64,000 nucleotides of DNA from Desulfobulbaceae bacterium (lineage in GTDB: Bacteria; Desulfobacterota; Desulfobulbia; Desulfobulbales; Desulfocapsaceae): contig WSXV01000006.1 of the NCBI GenBank assembly GCA_009773475.1, positions 61,820-125,819 of the forward strand, written 5' to 3'. The stretch's first letter is position 1; every line of letters starts with the position of its first letter. A program made the translations under genes and the position numbers. The notes beneath the pieces are model-generated. The model ran no database searches and had not been told where the DNA came from. It saw nothing but the letters and a program-made list of their open reading frames with translations. Shown here one piece after another: positions 1 to 10,600 of this stretch.

Positions 1-251
1 AAAACTATCACTTCATGATTATGTTCAGCGATGTCAAGACCGGAGCGGCCATCGAGCAGGGCACGGTGGCGGTGAAAATCATTGATCCAAAAACCAGCCA
101 GCCTGGCGAGGCCATCGCCCTGATGGGCATGGGGAATCATTTCGGCGCAGACATCGTCCTCCCGGCCAAGGGCGAGTACCACTTTCAGGTAGGGAGTAAA
201 CTCTCAGACGGGACTAAACGTCAGTTCACTTTTCATTATACGGTGCAGTAG
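1..251 (+). CDS. C-terminal part of a small periplasmic-type protein (5' end outside window)
   Basis: The reading frame is open from the left edge (codons from base 3 read N-Y-H-F before the first in-window ATG at 15) and stops at 251, so only about 82 C-terminal residues are present. The segment alternates hydrophobic and polar residues, with a G-x-Y-H-F-x-V strand near the end. That resembles the beta-sandwich of YtkA/FixH-like or Tp34/P19-type periplasmic binding domains, several of which bind metals; there are three His in the visible part. The family call is inference from pattern only. The next gene starts 130 bp downstream on the same strand. Confidence 0.55.
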   Translation, partial: NYHFMIMFSDVKTGAAIEQGTVAVKIIDPKTSQPGEAIALMGMGNHFGADIVLPAKGEYHFQVGSKLSDGTKRQFTFHYTVQ

Positions 252-381
252 ATTCTTCCTGCTGGAATCAGGGGGAATGGCAGCAACCGTGCAGCCATCG
301 AGAGACTGGAGATGCATTAGATGTATTATTTAACAATCGGATTACGCCGCAATAGAACTCACTGCCAGCCCCCTTTCCTGT

Positions 382-1155
382 TTGCAGGTTGAGCGATCGC
401 AGCATGGTCCCCCATTAATCGAAACGGAGAATGTCTTGCATACACTGTCCCGAGAATTCCCTTCTCATTCCATGAAGCTTGCCGATCCATCAAAGCCGGA
501 ACAAATATCCCATTGGAATGAGGTGTTTGCCCAGAACCCAGCCTTCTTTGGTGAAAATCCGAGTAGTTGTGCGCAGAGCGCTCTTGCTCTGTTCCGCAAG
601 GAGGACACACGGTCGATTTTGGAGTTGGGCTGTGGTCAAGGGCGAGATACCTTCCACTTTGCCCAAAACGGCCTTGAGGTGACTGCCTTGGACTATTCGG
701 AAACGGCCGTTTCGGTCGTACAGGAAAAGGCCAAGGCAGCCAAAATCCCTGGCCGTATTCACGCACACATCCACAATGTGAAAGAGCCGCTGCCATTTCC
801 TGATAATTCCTTCGATGGCTGCTTTTCTCATATGCTGCTGTGCATGGAGTTATCCACGGCCGAAATCGGCTTTGTCCTGCACGAAACACACCGCATCCTC
901 AAGCCGGGAGGCCTGGTGGTCTACTCGGTGCGAAGTAATTTCGACAAGCATTACCGAACCGGGAATCATTTTGGGGAAGATATTTACGAGATCGGCGGCT
1001 TCATCATTCATTTTTTCACGGAAGAAAAGATCAGAAAGCTGGCCAAGGGCTATGAGCTATTGGAAATTAAACGCACAGAGGAAGGAGGTTTGCCTCGAGA
1101 TCTTTTCCTTGTCACTCTGCGGAAAGCGGCATACCCCGAGAAGGGGGAATATTGA
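382..1155 (+). CDS. Class I SAM-dependent methyltransferase
   Basis: The protein has the glycine-rich SAM-binding motif I (ILELGCGQGRD, around residues 79-89), an acidic residue at the end of strand beta2 (TALDYSE), and the post-I motif with an L-P-F-P-D-N-S-F-D segment. It ends in a beta-rich C-terminus with LKPGG, all typical of the Methyltransf_11/25 superfamily. The substrate cannot be read from the sequence. The longest frame begins with TTG at 382; an ATG at 472, just before the conserved region, is an alternative start giving 227 residues. Neither has a convincing Shine-Dalgarno sequence. It is followed by a convergent gene. Confidence 0.85.
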   Translation: MQVERSQHGPPLIETENVLHTLSREFPSHSMKLADPSKPEQISHWNEVFAQNPAFFGENPSSCAQSALALFRKEDTRSILELGCGQGRDTFHFAQNGLEVTALDYSETAVSVVQEKAKAAKIPGRIHAHIHNVKEPLPFPDNSFDGCFSHMLLCMELSTAEIGFVLHETHRILKPGGLVVYSVRSNFDKHYRTGNHFGEDIYEIGGFIIHFFTEEKIRKLAKGYELLEIKRTEEGGLPRDLFLVTLRKAAYPEKGEY

Positions 1156-1212
1156 ATGAAAAAGATCATTGAAAATCATGGGTTTCCAACCAAGTAAATA
1201 TCTGAGATACTC

Positions 1213-1644
1213 TTAATCCTGAATAACCAACATTACCTTCACCCCTGGAGCCAGCTGGTTCGCGTCGACATAGCCGATGGCGCCGGGAGTTGAGCGAACA
1301 AAGTCGATCATCGCTTGAGCGGTGCTCACCTCCACAGGGGGAATACCCTTGCCGATAGCACGCCGCACGATCCAGTAGGCGACATAGTCGTCATCGCTCT
1401 GTTGCAAGACTGCCCGAAAAAAAAGGCCCCGCGTCTTGTCGCCGGCCTTCAGATTGACGGGCAACACCGTCCTTCCACCGACCTCAACCGTTCTACCGGT
1501 GAAGACACGGCTGACCACGGTTTTATCCATGGCCTCAAGCCCTTCATGGCCGATCACCGCCACAGCGGCATAACTCCAGGAGGATGTGACGGCCAGTAGC
1601 AAGGTTACCAGGGTAAGCAACGCGCCTCGAAAGAATCTCGGCAT
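1213..1644 (-). CDS. Small PstS/PBP-like periplasmic substrate-binding protein
   Basis: A 143-residue protein with a clear signal peptide (basic start, about 15 hydrophobic residues, cleavage near SYA-AVAV). The mature part resembles the phosphate-ABC-transporter substrate-binding-like domain (PBP_like): V-F-x-G near the front, R-x-x-x-R-x-x-G-K-G-x-P-P, and P-G-A-I-G-Y-V-D at the end. At about 120 mature residues it is a single-lobe version, much shorter than PstS. I chose the ATG at 1644 because it begins the signal peptide; an upstream ATG at 1668 adds eight residues. It is the last gene of the minus-strand signalling operon, so a sensory or ligand-capture role beside the porin is plausible but unproven. 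Confidence 0.75.
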   Translation of the reverse strand: MPRFFRGALLTLVTLLLAVTSSWSYAAVAVIGHEGLEAMDKTVVSRVFTGRTVEVGGRTVLPVNLKAGDKTRGLFFRAVLQQSDDDYVAYWIVRRAIGKGIPPVEVSTAQAMIDFVRSTPGAIGYVDANQLAPGVKVMLVIQD

Positions 1645-1685
1645 GATGAATGACACGAACTCTAGCATACGATCTGATTCAATCC

Positions 1686-2912
1686 CTAAAAGGCGAAATT
1701 GTAGGACAGGGAGTAGACCATGACGTTTTCATGGGCGATATCGCCGTCGAACATGGCGGAACGTTCGCCGACATGGGTGAGCATCGCCTCGGCCTTGACT
1801 TTCTGTTTTGGGGTAAAGGCATAGGATGTGCCGAGCATCCAGGAGTTCTGTTCATAAATGGCCATGGCGCTGGCCGCATTGTCAATTACAGCCTGGGTGA
1901 CACCAAACGGCGGAACTGGGGTGGCGCCCTGAACCTCGCGCCAGGTGTCCATCCCATTCGTCCACATCTGGGCGTAGGTTAGGTAAGGTGTCCAGTTGTT
2001 CAACTTGCGCGAGACTGAGATATAGGCTGCAAAAGTCGGTGGCGCTGCTTCAAAATCCTGGGCCAGTATGGCTGTCCCTTCGCAGGTGACGAAAAATTTT
2101 TCCAGGGGGAAACTGGTACCAAGGAAAAAGGTATTGAGATGGGTGGTGGCTTTATTAATCGGCTCACCCAGAGTATAGAAACCACCGCCAAGTTGCCTGA
2201 AAGTGTATTCACTGAGCAGCCCTTCAGGCTCATCCGGATCGATTTCCGAGAAATGCCAGCCCGCCTTGTAGGTGGTCCGCTCGTAATCCGTCACCGTCAG
2301 GACAAAACCGCCGGAGGTTATATCTGCGGGATAAAAGGCTGCCTTTCCTCTGGCATTATAATAGCTGCGGTAGTCCCGACTCTGCATGCCCATCGATGCG
2401 TCCAGAGTAATCTCATGGGTGCTGGTGTTCCAGGTTTTGGCGATGCTCAGACCGTCATAATCATAGGAGGAGGAGAGCAGGTATACTTCGCAGGGCAACC
2501 GCGCCATGTCGTAGGAAACACCGACATCCAGGTTTTGCTGGTTGAGGAGCCCTCCGAGGCTCATCCTGCCGGCACGAATCAGCCAGTCATTGCTGGGACG
2601 GTAGGAAAGCGTGGTCCATTTAACTTGCGGCTTGATCACGTCGTCTTCATCCGTGGCCGATGCCAGCACCAGTTGCGCCGTTGCCGCCCACTGGTCGTTG
2701 AATTTGGCATCTACTTGGACGCCGGTTAAGGAATCACGCATCAGGGTGCCGTTGTCATCGATATACCGCTGGTAGGTAATCTTGTTATCGGAAATCGCTC
2801 CTCCCAGAGTGCCGAAGGCGGATGCCGAGTATTCAACGGCGAGGACATTTGTGGAAAAGAAAAGCGCGAGGCAGCAGAAGGTGAGCGATTGATAAAGGGG
2901 CGTTTGTTTCAT
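1686..2912 (-). CDS. Outer-membrane beta-barrel (porin-like) protein
   Basis: 408 residues with a signal peptide (cleavage near VLA-VEYSA), followed by many short amphipathic strands rich in Tyr, Trp and Phe, and a terminal Phe in S-L-S-Y-N-F-A-F, the signature recognised by the BAM complex. No plug or TonB box is visible, so a porin-type barrel is more likely than a receptor. Its ATG overlaps the stop of the HD-GYP regulator upstream (ATGA), which shows translational coupling and ties this envelope protein to the two-component genes. Its substrate is unknown. The small solute-binding protein follows about 40 bp later. Confidence 0.75.
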   Translation of the reverse strand: MKQTPLYQSLTFCCLALFFSTNVLAVEYSASAFGTLGGAISDNKITYQRYIDDNGTLMRDSLTGVQVDAKFNDQWAATAQLVLASATDEDDVIKPQVKWTTLSYRPSNDWLIRAGRMSLGGLLNQQNLDVGVSYDMARLPCEVYLLSSSYDYDGLSIAKTWNTSTHEITLDASMGMQSRDYRSYYNARGKAAFYPADITSGGFVLTVTDYERTTYKAGWHFSEIDPDEPEGLLSEYTFRQLGGGFYTLGEPINKATTHLNTFFLGTSFPLEKFFVTCEGTAILAQDFEAAPPTFAAYISVSRKLNNWTPYLTYAQMWTNGMDTWREVQGATPVPPFGVTQAVIDNAASAMAIYEQNSWMLGTSYAFTPKQKVKAEAMLTHVGERSAMFDGDIAHENVMVYSLSYNFAF

Positions 2913-4060
2913 GTATGCTTTTCCATGATTTCTAAATCTTTGACGGTTAGAGAGAGGAAGGATAATGTTCGGTCATCCCATTGGCTTCTGATGTGTTGTA
3001 CGTGTTCGTCAAACGAGAGAAAGATATCGACAATTTGAGGGTCCAAATGGCTTCCCCGGCTTTCCCGGAGGATGGCGACAGCCTGTTCGTGAGGCATCCC
3101 CTTTTTGTAAGGGCGCTCGCTCCTAATGGCGTCATAAACATCCGCCACCGCCATCATACGCGCCGGCAAGGGAATCTCGGTGCCTGACAGACCATCAGGA
3201 TACCCCGATCCATCCATTTTTTCGTGGTGCGATCGGGCGATCTGCTGGGCTGTCTCTAGAAAGCCGCCTGTCTCGCCAATATTTTTCTGGGCACGGGAGA
3301 GAATTTCATAGCCACGGATCGAGTGGAGTTTCATAATCTCAAACTCTTCCCCGGTGAGCCGCCCAGGCTTCAGCAGAATGCTGTCGGGAATGGCGACCTT
3401 GCCGACATCGTGCATGGGGGCGGAGGTTACAATCTGGGCCGATCTTTCGGCGGTCAGATAGTCGGCGTGCTCCGGTAATTTGCGTAAGCTGTCGACGATA
3501 AGTCGCATATACTCCTGGGTGCGACGAATATGATTGCCGGTTTCCTCGTCGCGGAATTCGGCCAGGGTGGTGATAACATGGATGGTCGCCTCCTGCATGC
3601 GGTTGACTTGGGAAATCCGGCGCGACACTTCCTCCTCAAGCCAGAGATTACGGTCATTTAGCAGATCGTTGTATTTCTTGATTTCCAGGTGATGGCGCAC
3701 CCGCGCCATGAGAATGGGCGGACTGATCGGTTTATGAATGTAGTCGGCGGCCCCAAGACTAAGACCATAAGCTTCATCCTCTACCTCTGTCTTGGCGGTG
3801 AGGAAAAGGAGAGGAATGTCCCGGCAGGCCTCTTCAGCCTTCAACCGACGGCAAACCTCGAGCCCGTCCATCCCAGGCATCATGATATCCAACAGAATCA
3901 AGTCCGGAGGACTTGCAGTCGCAAGCTGAAGTGCTTGTGGACCGTTCGTTGCTGTCTTCACCCGATAGGAAGGTTTTAACAGTTCCACCAGAAGGAACAG
4001 GTTGGTCGGCGTATCATCAACACAGAGGATAGTGGCCTTCTTTTTCGTACCTTGTTGCAT
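2909..4060 (-). CDS. HD-GYP response regulator (RpfG-like c-di-GMP phosphodiesterase)
   Basis: 383 residues: an N-terminal receiver domain (ILCVDDTP, phospho-acceptor Asp58 in LLDIMMPG, conserved Lys110) joined by a helical linker to an HD-GYP domain. The HD pair is at residues 217-218 (MHDVGKVA) and the GYP motif is intact at about 288-294 (DGSGYPDGL), so hydrolysis of cyclic di-GMP is expected. No DNA-binding domain is present. It starts 3 nt after the kinase upstream with a GAGGAG ribosome-binding site, and its stop overlaps the porin start. It is the only stand-alone output regulator in this operon, so phosphoryl flow from the two kinases probably ends in c-di-GMP turnover. Confidence 0.93.
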   Translation of the reverse strand: MQQGTKKKATILCVDDTPTNLFLLVELLKPSYRVKTATNGPQALQLATASPPDLILLDIMMPGMDGLEVCRRLKAEEACRDIPLLFLTAKTEVEDEAYGLSLGAADYIHKPISPPILMARVRHHLEIKKYNDLLNDRNLWLEEEVSRRISQVNRMQEATIHVITTLAEFRDEETGNHIRRTQEYMRLIVDSLRKLPEHADYLTAERSAQIVTSAPMHDVGKVAIPDSILLKPGRLTGEEFEIMKLHSIRGYEILSRAQKNIGETGGFLETAQQIARSHHEKMDGSGYPDGLSGTEIPLPARMMAVADVYDAIRSERPYKKGMPHEQAVAILRESRGSHLDPQIVDIFLSFDEHVQHIRSQWDDRTLSFLSLTVKDLEIMEKHT

Positions 4061-4063
4061 GGA

Positions 4064-7000
4064 TTATTCTCCTCGTGAGGAGGCCAACAGTACCAAGGCT
4101 TCCTCGAATTGAAAGTGGGCGATCTCCAGGGCGATTTTTTTTGTGGCTGCGGGAGTCAAAATCTTTTGCAGCACCGCTTCGTGCTCTTTCCAGTAATCCT
4201 GGGCGGCGCTATCGGATTCAGTAAGCAAGAGACACAGCTCTTCCAGGACTTGGTCAGAATTGTCCATGACCAATGGCACGGCAATCTGGTCAGCGGGCTG
4301 ATCTGCGTGTACGGTGAAATACTCGCCTAGTGCCGTGAGCGTGGGCAAAAGCTGCGCCTCGAGTGCTCTGATCAAGGGTTGCAGGACTGACGATCGTCTC
4401 CGGCAGCTCAGTTCGATGGTCTCAGCAAGTTCGTGGAGGGCTTCAGCGCCGATGGTCCCTGCCAATCCCTTGAAGGTGTGTACCAGTCCGGCGAGTTCGT
4501 CCCATTGCCCTTGTTCGAGGCGGCTAAGAAGGTTCCGGGCAAGGTCGACGTAGTCCCGGGCGAACTCCCTCAGAATCCTCCGGTACAACTCGACATTGCC
4601 GGCACAGAGGCTGAGTCCTTTTCCAAGATTAATGCCAGGGATATTTCCGGGCAGGCGGTCATTCGTTCCGCTCATCTTGGTCACATCCCTCGTCGCAGGA
4701 AACTGCGAGAAAGAGTCCCCCCCTCCGTCATAATAGGTTCCGAGTGTCTGCAGAAGTTTCTCCAGTTCAAACGGTTTAGAAATATGCGCGTTCATGCCTA
4801 TGGCAGTACAGTGTTCTTTTTCCTTGGCCATGGCGTGAGCGGTTATGGCGATAATAGGCAGGGCGGCATGCCGTGGTTGAGCGCGCAGCAGCCGCGTCGC
4901 CTCATATCCATCCATGACCGGCATCTGAATATCCATGAGTACGGCATGATACGGATTGTCCACCTTGGCGTTGATCATCTCAACGGCTTCCCTGCCATTA
5001 TTGGCGATATCGACCGAAATATCATGATAGGCAAGCATTTCCGAGGCAATCTGCTGGTTGAGCATATTATCTTCAGCCAGGAGGACCCGCATGCCTTGGA
5101 GCCGGGAACTGCCCTTCAAGGGTTGAACCGTACTGTGGATACCATGTCCCAGCCACGGCTCCTCGATCATCCGACGCAAATCCATGGGCAGCAGGGGCTT
5201 GCGCAAGAAGTGGCAGGTCTTCTGTTCCTCGCAGAGTTCATGAATCCGCTCCTGATCATAGGCCGAGACCACTGCGATGACGGGCTGGCGGAAACCCGGT
5301 AGAGCTCTGATGGCGTCAATCAGCTCTTCTCCGCCCATGCCGGGCATAATCCAATCAATAAAGATAATGTCATAGGCCGTATTGTCCCGGGTCAGTAAAT
5401 CCATGGCAGCCTCACCCGAGTCGGCCATATCGCTCTCGATGCCGAAAAGGCCGAGCATGGAGTGGAGAACCATGCGAGCCGACTCATGATCATCGACGAC
5501 CAGCGCCTTGAGATCTCGGCCTATCCCAAAATCTTGGTTTTCTGCGGCAGACGCCTGCGGGTCCAACAGAAGAGTTACGGTGCAGGTGAATTGCGTTCCT
5601 TTGCCCGGTTCGCTGACGACGCTGATTTCTCCACCCATCAGGGACAACAGCCGTTTGGCAATGCTCAACCCCAGGCCTGTACCGCCATACCGGCGAGTAG
5701 TCGAGCCATCGGCCTGGGAGAACTCTTGAAAAAGCCGGCCGACCTGCTCCGGGGTCATGCCGATGCCGGTATCTTTGACGCAAAATCTCAGTGAGCAGGT
5801 TTTGGCCGTCCGACTGATTTCCTCAATGCTGAGTTGGACATCCCCCTTTTCGGTAAACTTGACGGCATTGGCGAGCAGGTTAGTGAGCACTTGCTCAAGA
5901 CGCAGTGGGTCACCCACAAAAGTGCCGGCGTTTCCGGCCAGCCTGGGACTTCTGATGTCGAGCAGCAATTCGATGTCTTTTTCCAGAGCGCGTTGGCGCA
6001 GGAGGGTCAGGACGCTGCTCACCATATCCTCAAGCCGAAAAGAAGCGGATTCAAGTATCAACCTGCCAGCCTCTATCTTGGAAAAATCGAGGATGTCGTT
6101 GATGACTCGCAGCAACGACTGGGCAGCATGCTGGATTTTGCCGATGTAGTCCTGCTGCCGTGCGTCGAGAACGGTGTTGAGGGCAAGATAGCTCATGCCG
6201 ATGATGGCATTCATCGGGGTACGGATCTCATGGCTCATATTGGCGAGAAAAAGGGATTTTGCCCTGGTGGATTCCTCCGCCCTGGCGGTGGCGATTTCCA
6301 GCTCCTTCTGGATCTTTTGCCGCTGGGTGATATCTTCCTGGATGTTTGCAGCCATAGTGTTGAACGTTTTCCCCAGTTCCTGGATTTCCAGCACACCTCG
6401 GTCGGTGTCGGCACGGATGCTGTAATCGCCTCCGCCCAAACCCAAGGCTTTGTCCCGCAGGACGCTCATTGGGGCAAGGACTTTCCCGCGGATGATCCCC
6501 ATGGCGACCAGCACTAAGAACACTGTGACGATGAGGATGATAATGGCGGTAAAAATGCTGTGGGAGAGTTGGGTGGAGACCTGTTGCACCGCCGTTCTCG
6601 TCCGCATGTCGGTCAATCGGGAAAAGGTCTCTACCTCCTGCAGGAGAACATATTCAAGCCGGAGATAGTTCTCGCTGTAGACAAAACTGTTAGCGAAGGC
6701 CAACTGCGGTTTGCCCTCATCGGTAAACATCTTGGTCAAAGGGTCATAAAGGCCCTGGGTGGCGGCAAAGGCAATCTGGTCCTGCTCGAAAAGGGCGGTG
6801 GAACTTGCCAGAACCTTTTCCAAAGCGGCAAACTCCTCCTGACTAAACCCCTGTATTTTCATCCGTTCCTGAAGAGATTGCCCTTGCTTGTTTTCCGGCA
6901 TGGAATGCGGACGGATGCCAGCCATGACCTCAGCCCAGTAGGTCGGTCCGTACCCGTCAGGCGGGGCCGTAGTCCCCCTTCTAATGTCAATGATACTGTA

Positions 7001-7243
7001 ATAGTAGGTGAGGTATTTGTTGTCGGCCGAGGTTGTATAGGCACGCACCATGCGGGAGAGGGCGGAGGTCTCCTGTTGGATATCGGCAGTGAGCTGCAGG
7101 GCTTTCTGCCGGTTGTTCTGCTCGGCCAGGGTTTGGGCATGGAGTTGAAGAACATGCACCAGTATCCAGCCATTGATGGAAAGGGCGACAAAGATACCTA
7201 TGGCAAACAATGTCGCGAATTTATAGAGTTTAAGTCCCTTCAT
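4064..7243 (-). CDS. Membrane-bound hybrid sensor histidine kinase (HAMP-HisKA-REC-REC-HPt)
   Basis: 1059 residues. A transmembrane helix at about 11-33 and a second at about 229-252 enclose a roughly 195-residue periplasmic sensor domain. A HAMP region (255-305), HisKA with His338 ([14 protein letters not shown]), an HATPase domain (N-x-x-x-N-A-V-K-F-T, D-T-G-I-G-M, G-T-G-L-G-L) and two receivers follow; the first has FIDWIMPG and the second [10 protein letters not shown]-terminal HPt domain has the phosphorylatable His in V-H-T-F-K-G-L-A-G. This is a full multistep phosphorelay in one polypeptide. The gene begins 22 bp after the free HPt gene and abuts the HD-GYP regulator that probably receives the signal. 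Confidence 0.95.
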   Translation of the reverse strand: MKGLKLYKFATLFAIGIFVALSINGWILVHVLQLHAQTLAEQNNRQKALQLTADIQQETSALSRMVRAYTTSADNKYLTYYYSIIDIRRGTTAPPDGYGPTYWAEVMAGIRPHSMPENKQGQSLQERMKIQGFSQEEFAALEKVLASSTALFEQDQIAFAATQGLYDPLTKMFTDEGKPQLAFANSFVYSENYLRLEYVLLQEVETFSRLTDMRTRTAVQQVSTQLSHSIFTAIIILIVTVFLVLVAMGIIRGKVLAPMSVLRDKALGLGGGDYSIRADTDRGVLEIQELGKTFNTMAANIQEDITQRQKIQKELEIATARAEESTRAKSLFLANMSHEIRTPMNAIIGMSYLALNTVLDARQQDYIGKIQHAAQSLLRVINDILDFSKIEAGRLILESASFRLEDMVSSVLTLLRQRALEKDIELLLDIRSPRLAGNAGTFVGDPLRLEQVLTNLLANAVKFTEKGDVQLSIEEISRTAKTCSLRFCVKDTGIGMTPEQVGRLFQEFSQADGSTTRRYGGTGLGLSIAKRLLSLMGGEISVVSEPGKGTQFTCTVTLLLDPQASAAENQDFGIGRDLKALVVDDHESARMVLHSMLGLFGIESDMADSGEAAMDLLTRDNTAYDIIFIDWIMPGMGGEELIDAIRALPGFRQPVIAVVSAYDQERIHELCEEQKTCHFLRKPLLPMDLRRMIEEPWLGHGIHSTVQPLKGSSRLQGMRVLLAEDNMLNQQIASEMLAYHDISVDIANNGREAVEMINAKVDNPYHAVLMDIQMPVMDGYEATRLLRAQPRHAALPIIAITAHAMAKEKEHCTAIGMNAHISKPFELEKLLQTLGTYYDGGGDSFSQFPATRDVTKMSGTNDRLPGNIPGINLGKGLSLCAGNVELYRRILREFARDYVDLARNLLSRLEQGQWDELAGLVHTFKGLAGTIGAEALHELAETIELSCRRRSSVLQPLIRALEAQLLPTLTALGEYFTVHADQPADQIAVPLVMDNSDQVLEELCLLLTESDSAAQDYWKEHEAVLQKILTPAATKKIALEIAHFQFEEALVLLASSRGE

Positions 7244-7265
7244 GAATCAATTCCGGTGGCTGTGT

Positions 7266-7661
7266 TCATTCATCCACCTGAGATCGGGCAAGAATCAGGC
7301 CCACTTCCTTCTCCACACTGCGATATTCCTCTTCCAACTTCGCCAGAAGCAGTTCGCTATCGAGGAGCAGGCCCATGGTTCCGAGGATTTCAAGCTCGTG
7401 GCACATGGCCGCGAGTTGCCTGGCGCCAACCTGGAGATTGCCTGATTTCATCGCATGGGCTGCCTTGCGCACCATCTCTGGATCGCCAGCCATGAGAGCG
7501 GTGCGAATATCGGCCAGCAGTCCTGGGCTGGCATGGAGAAAACTGGTGAGAATGCGGGTAATTATTTCCGGCCGATCAGGCATCTGCCTCATCAGGTTTT
7601 CAAGCACGGCAATGTCGAGATGGGAAGAGGCACCGTTATTCGAAAGTGGAGTTGGCTGCAT
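7266..7661 (-). CDS. Stand-alone HPt phosphotransfer protein
   Basis: 131 residues, essentially one four-helix HPt domain. The active-site segment A-A-H-A-M-K-S-G-N-L-Q-V-G-A (from about residue 66) keeps the phosphorylatable His and the Lys/Gly that follow it in this family. It lies 15 bp downstream of the 7-PAS kinase and 22 bp upstream of the second kinase. The start ATG has no obvious Shine-Dalgarno, suggesting translational coupling. Because the neighbouring 1622-residue kinase ends in an HPt-like domain that has lost its His, this protein probably supplies the missing phosphotransfer step. Confidence 0.88.
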   Translation of the reverse strand: MQPTPLSNNGASSHLDIAVLENLMRQMPDRPEIITRILTSFLHASPGLLADIRTALMAGDPEMVRKAAHAMKSGNLQVGARQLAAMCHELEILGTMGLLLDSELLLAKLEEEYRSVEKEVGLILARSQVDE

Positions 7662-7676
7662 AATCGTTGAATTGAT

Positions 7677-10600
7677 TCAAGAGTTAATTTTTATATTGCT
7701 CAAAACAGTCTTGGCTGGGGCCAAGTCCTCATTCAGTCCGCCATTGAGGACCAGATTGATATCTCCTTTGTTGAGCATGTCTGCAAGGCTGGAGTTCAGA
7801 AATTCCATAAGGTTGTCGTAGGGTAGGTCATTGCCGTCATTGACAGCACAATGGATTTCTTCTGCTTTTTCTGCCAATGCATTGAGTCCACACTGGAGCA
7901 GGGTTCCTTTGAGAGAGAGGGCCAACCGACCAAGTGCAAGGTAATCTGCTTTTGCAAGGGCTTCTTTCGCCTGGGCAAGATTGTCGGTAATAGTCAGGCA
8001 GGCAGCAGCCAGTACCCGGTCGATCTGTACCGCGTCCAGACTGGTGGTAGCCTGGAGATGAGCAATCACTGTGTCCCGGCTCGACGATGGCCCGGAGGGC
8101 ACCGGGGATGCGGCTGGGGCAACGTCATCACCCTGCCATGGTCTGGGGAAGTGAAAGTTGTTTTGGTTCGCCAGGGAGAGGAGCATCTCGATCAGATGCG
8201 CCGGCTGAAAGGGCTTGGTGATATAGCCGTCCATGCCGGCGGTCAGACACATTTCCCGGTCTTCACTCATGGCATGGGCGGTCATGGCGACGATCGGGAG
8301 ATGGCCGCCGCGCAGCCGATTGCCGAGATCCCCAAGCAGCTCCTTGGACAGATCCGCCTGCAGCGGCAACCGCTCTTCCAGAGCGCGGATGATTTTAGTG
8401 GTGGTCAAACCGTCCATCAGTGGCATCTGCACATCCATAAGGACAAGATCGAAGGTCTGACCACGCAGAGCCCCCAGGGCGTCCAGGCCGTTGGCAGCAG
8501 TAGTCACCCGATGGTCCTTTTCCAGCATCATCGAGGCGACATCACGGTTGACCTCGTTGTCGTCCACCACGAGGATGCGCAGGTCCTTTACCGCCAGCCC
8601 CAAGTGGTCGTGGTCAACGGGCGAAGGATCAGCCAGTTCGGCCGCGCAGGACTCGAGGTCAAGCGTCAAATGAAAGGTGCTGCCCCGACCGGGCTCGCTT
8701 TCCACCCACATAGTCCCGCCCATGAGAGCGGTCAACTGACGGCTGATCGACAAGCCCAGGCCGGTGCCGCCGTACTCCCTGGCATAGGAGTTATCCGCCT
8801 GCTCAAAGCTCTTGAAGATTGCCTCCAGCTTGTCCGGAGAGATGCCGATGCCGGTGTCGGAGACGCTGAAATGGAGGCGGCTTACTGCCTCCTCCGCCCC
8901 CTCTTCCACTGCCGGTTCGACCTGAATGGTGACCGATCCTTTGGCCGTGAACTTGACCGCATTGCCCACCAGGTTAAGGAGGATCTGGTGAATGCGGAGG
9001 TCGTCGCCGACCACCGCCTGCGGCAACCCAGAAGCCTTGATGACTTCGAGATTGAGCCCTTTTTCCACGGCCGGGACGTTCATGGTGGAGATGAGGGTTT
9101 CCAGCAGCCTGTCGATACTGAAGGGTCGGTGGTCGAGCTGCAGCTGACCGGCCTCGATTTTGGAAAGGTCGAGGATATCGTTGAGGATACCCAGCAGACT
9201 CTTCGCCGCCTGCTGCACCGTCCGCAGTAAGCGGCGTTGCTGCCCGGCATTGCGCGCATCCAGCGCCAGGTGGGTCATGCCGAGGATGGCGTTCATCGGC
9301 GTGCGGATCTCGTGACTCATGTGAGCAAGGAATTGGTTTTTCGCCAGGTTGGCCGCCTCGGCCCGTTCCGCCCGTTTACGATCAGTAACGTCGAGATAAA
9401 CGACCGTCAGTATCCGTTTGCCGATTGTGCCGATGATGCGACCATATATGGCGCAGTCGCGAACAGTGCCATCTTGATGCTGCAGAGTCGCTTCGAAATC
9501 AGCACCTCCTGGCTGTGCGGCATCTTCAATAAGGCGATTGCGATCATCCGGGTTCACCCACATCCCTATATCATTGCCGCTTCGTCCTTCAGCTTGCTCG
9601 GGAGAATAGCCAAAGGTTCGATACCAGGCTGCATTCCAGGTTGTTCCCCGGAACCCGTCACGCTCAAAGGCAAAGGCCATGGGGACCGGCGCCGCCATGA
9701 AGAGCTGTGAGAGATTATTTTCGCTCTCCCTGATGGCTTCCTGGGCACGCTTGGACTCGGTGATATCATCATAACACCCCAGAATGCCATAAATCGTCCC
9801 CTCACTGTTCCGCAAGGGAATCTTTGAGGTGCGGAGCCAGAGCTGGCGGCCGTCGAAGGTTGTAACAGATTCCTCGTAATTAATTTTGGCCTCGCCGCTC
9901 TCGATAACCGCACGATCATCGGCTTGATACAATGCAGCCATTTCTGGTTCGTTGATGCTGAAATCATCCTTTCCGATGATGTCCTTCTGGCTGGTCCGCC
10001 CGGTATCCTGGGCAAAGCGACTATTGCAGCCCAGGTATCTACCGACATTGTCTTTCCAGAACACCCGAACCGGGATATTCTCCAGCACCTCGCGCAACAT
10101 GCGGTGCGATTCATTCAGTTGCTGCTCCATCTGTTTGCGCACGGAGATGTCCAGGTGCGTTCCTGAAACCAGAAGAGGCGCTCCATCTGCTGTCCGCGAG
10201 GCAACGCGGCCGCGGTCGAGAATCCACACCCAATGGTTCTTTTTGTGGCGCATCCGCAGCTCGCACTCGTAATACGGAATCTCGCCGGAAAAATGCTTCT
10301 CGAAGACGGCATACGCCCGTGTGACGTCATCGGGATGGGTCAGGAGGTTCCAGGTCTCGATCGTGAGGGGCTTAAGCTCGGAGAGCTGGTAACCCAGCAT
10401 TTCCGCCCAGCGCTCATTGATCAGGATTTCTCCGGTTGCCTGATTCCACTCCCAGGTGCCGACATTGGCGCCCTCGATGATATCGTTGAGCCTCCGATTG
10501 CGCTGCAGCACTTCCTGCTCGGCTTGTTTACGCGCAGTGATATCTTGAACAAAGGTACAGTTAAAAATCTGATTACCGAACTCCAGGCAATTGGAGTGTA

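Noticed and set aside
7851..9230. 459-residue plus-strand frame
   Set aside because: Exactly opposite the giant histidine kinase, whose domains are unmistakable; long antisense frames are common in GC-rich coding DNA.
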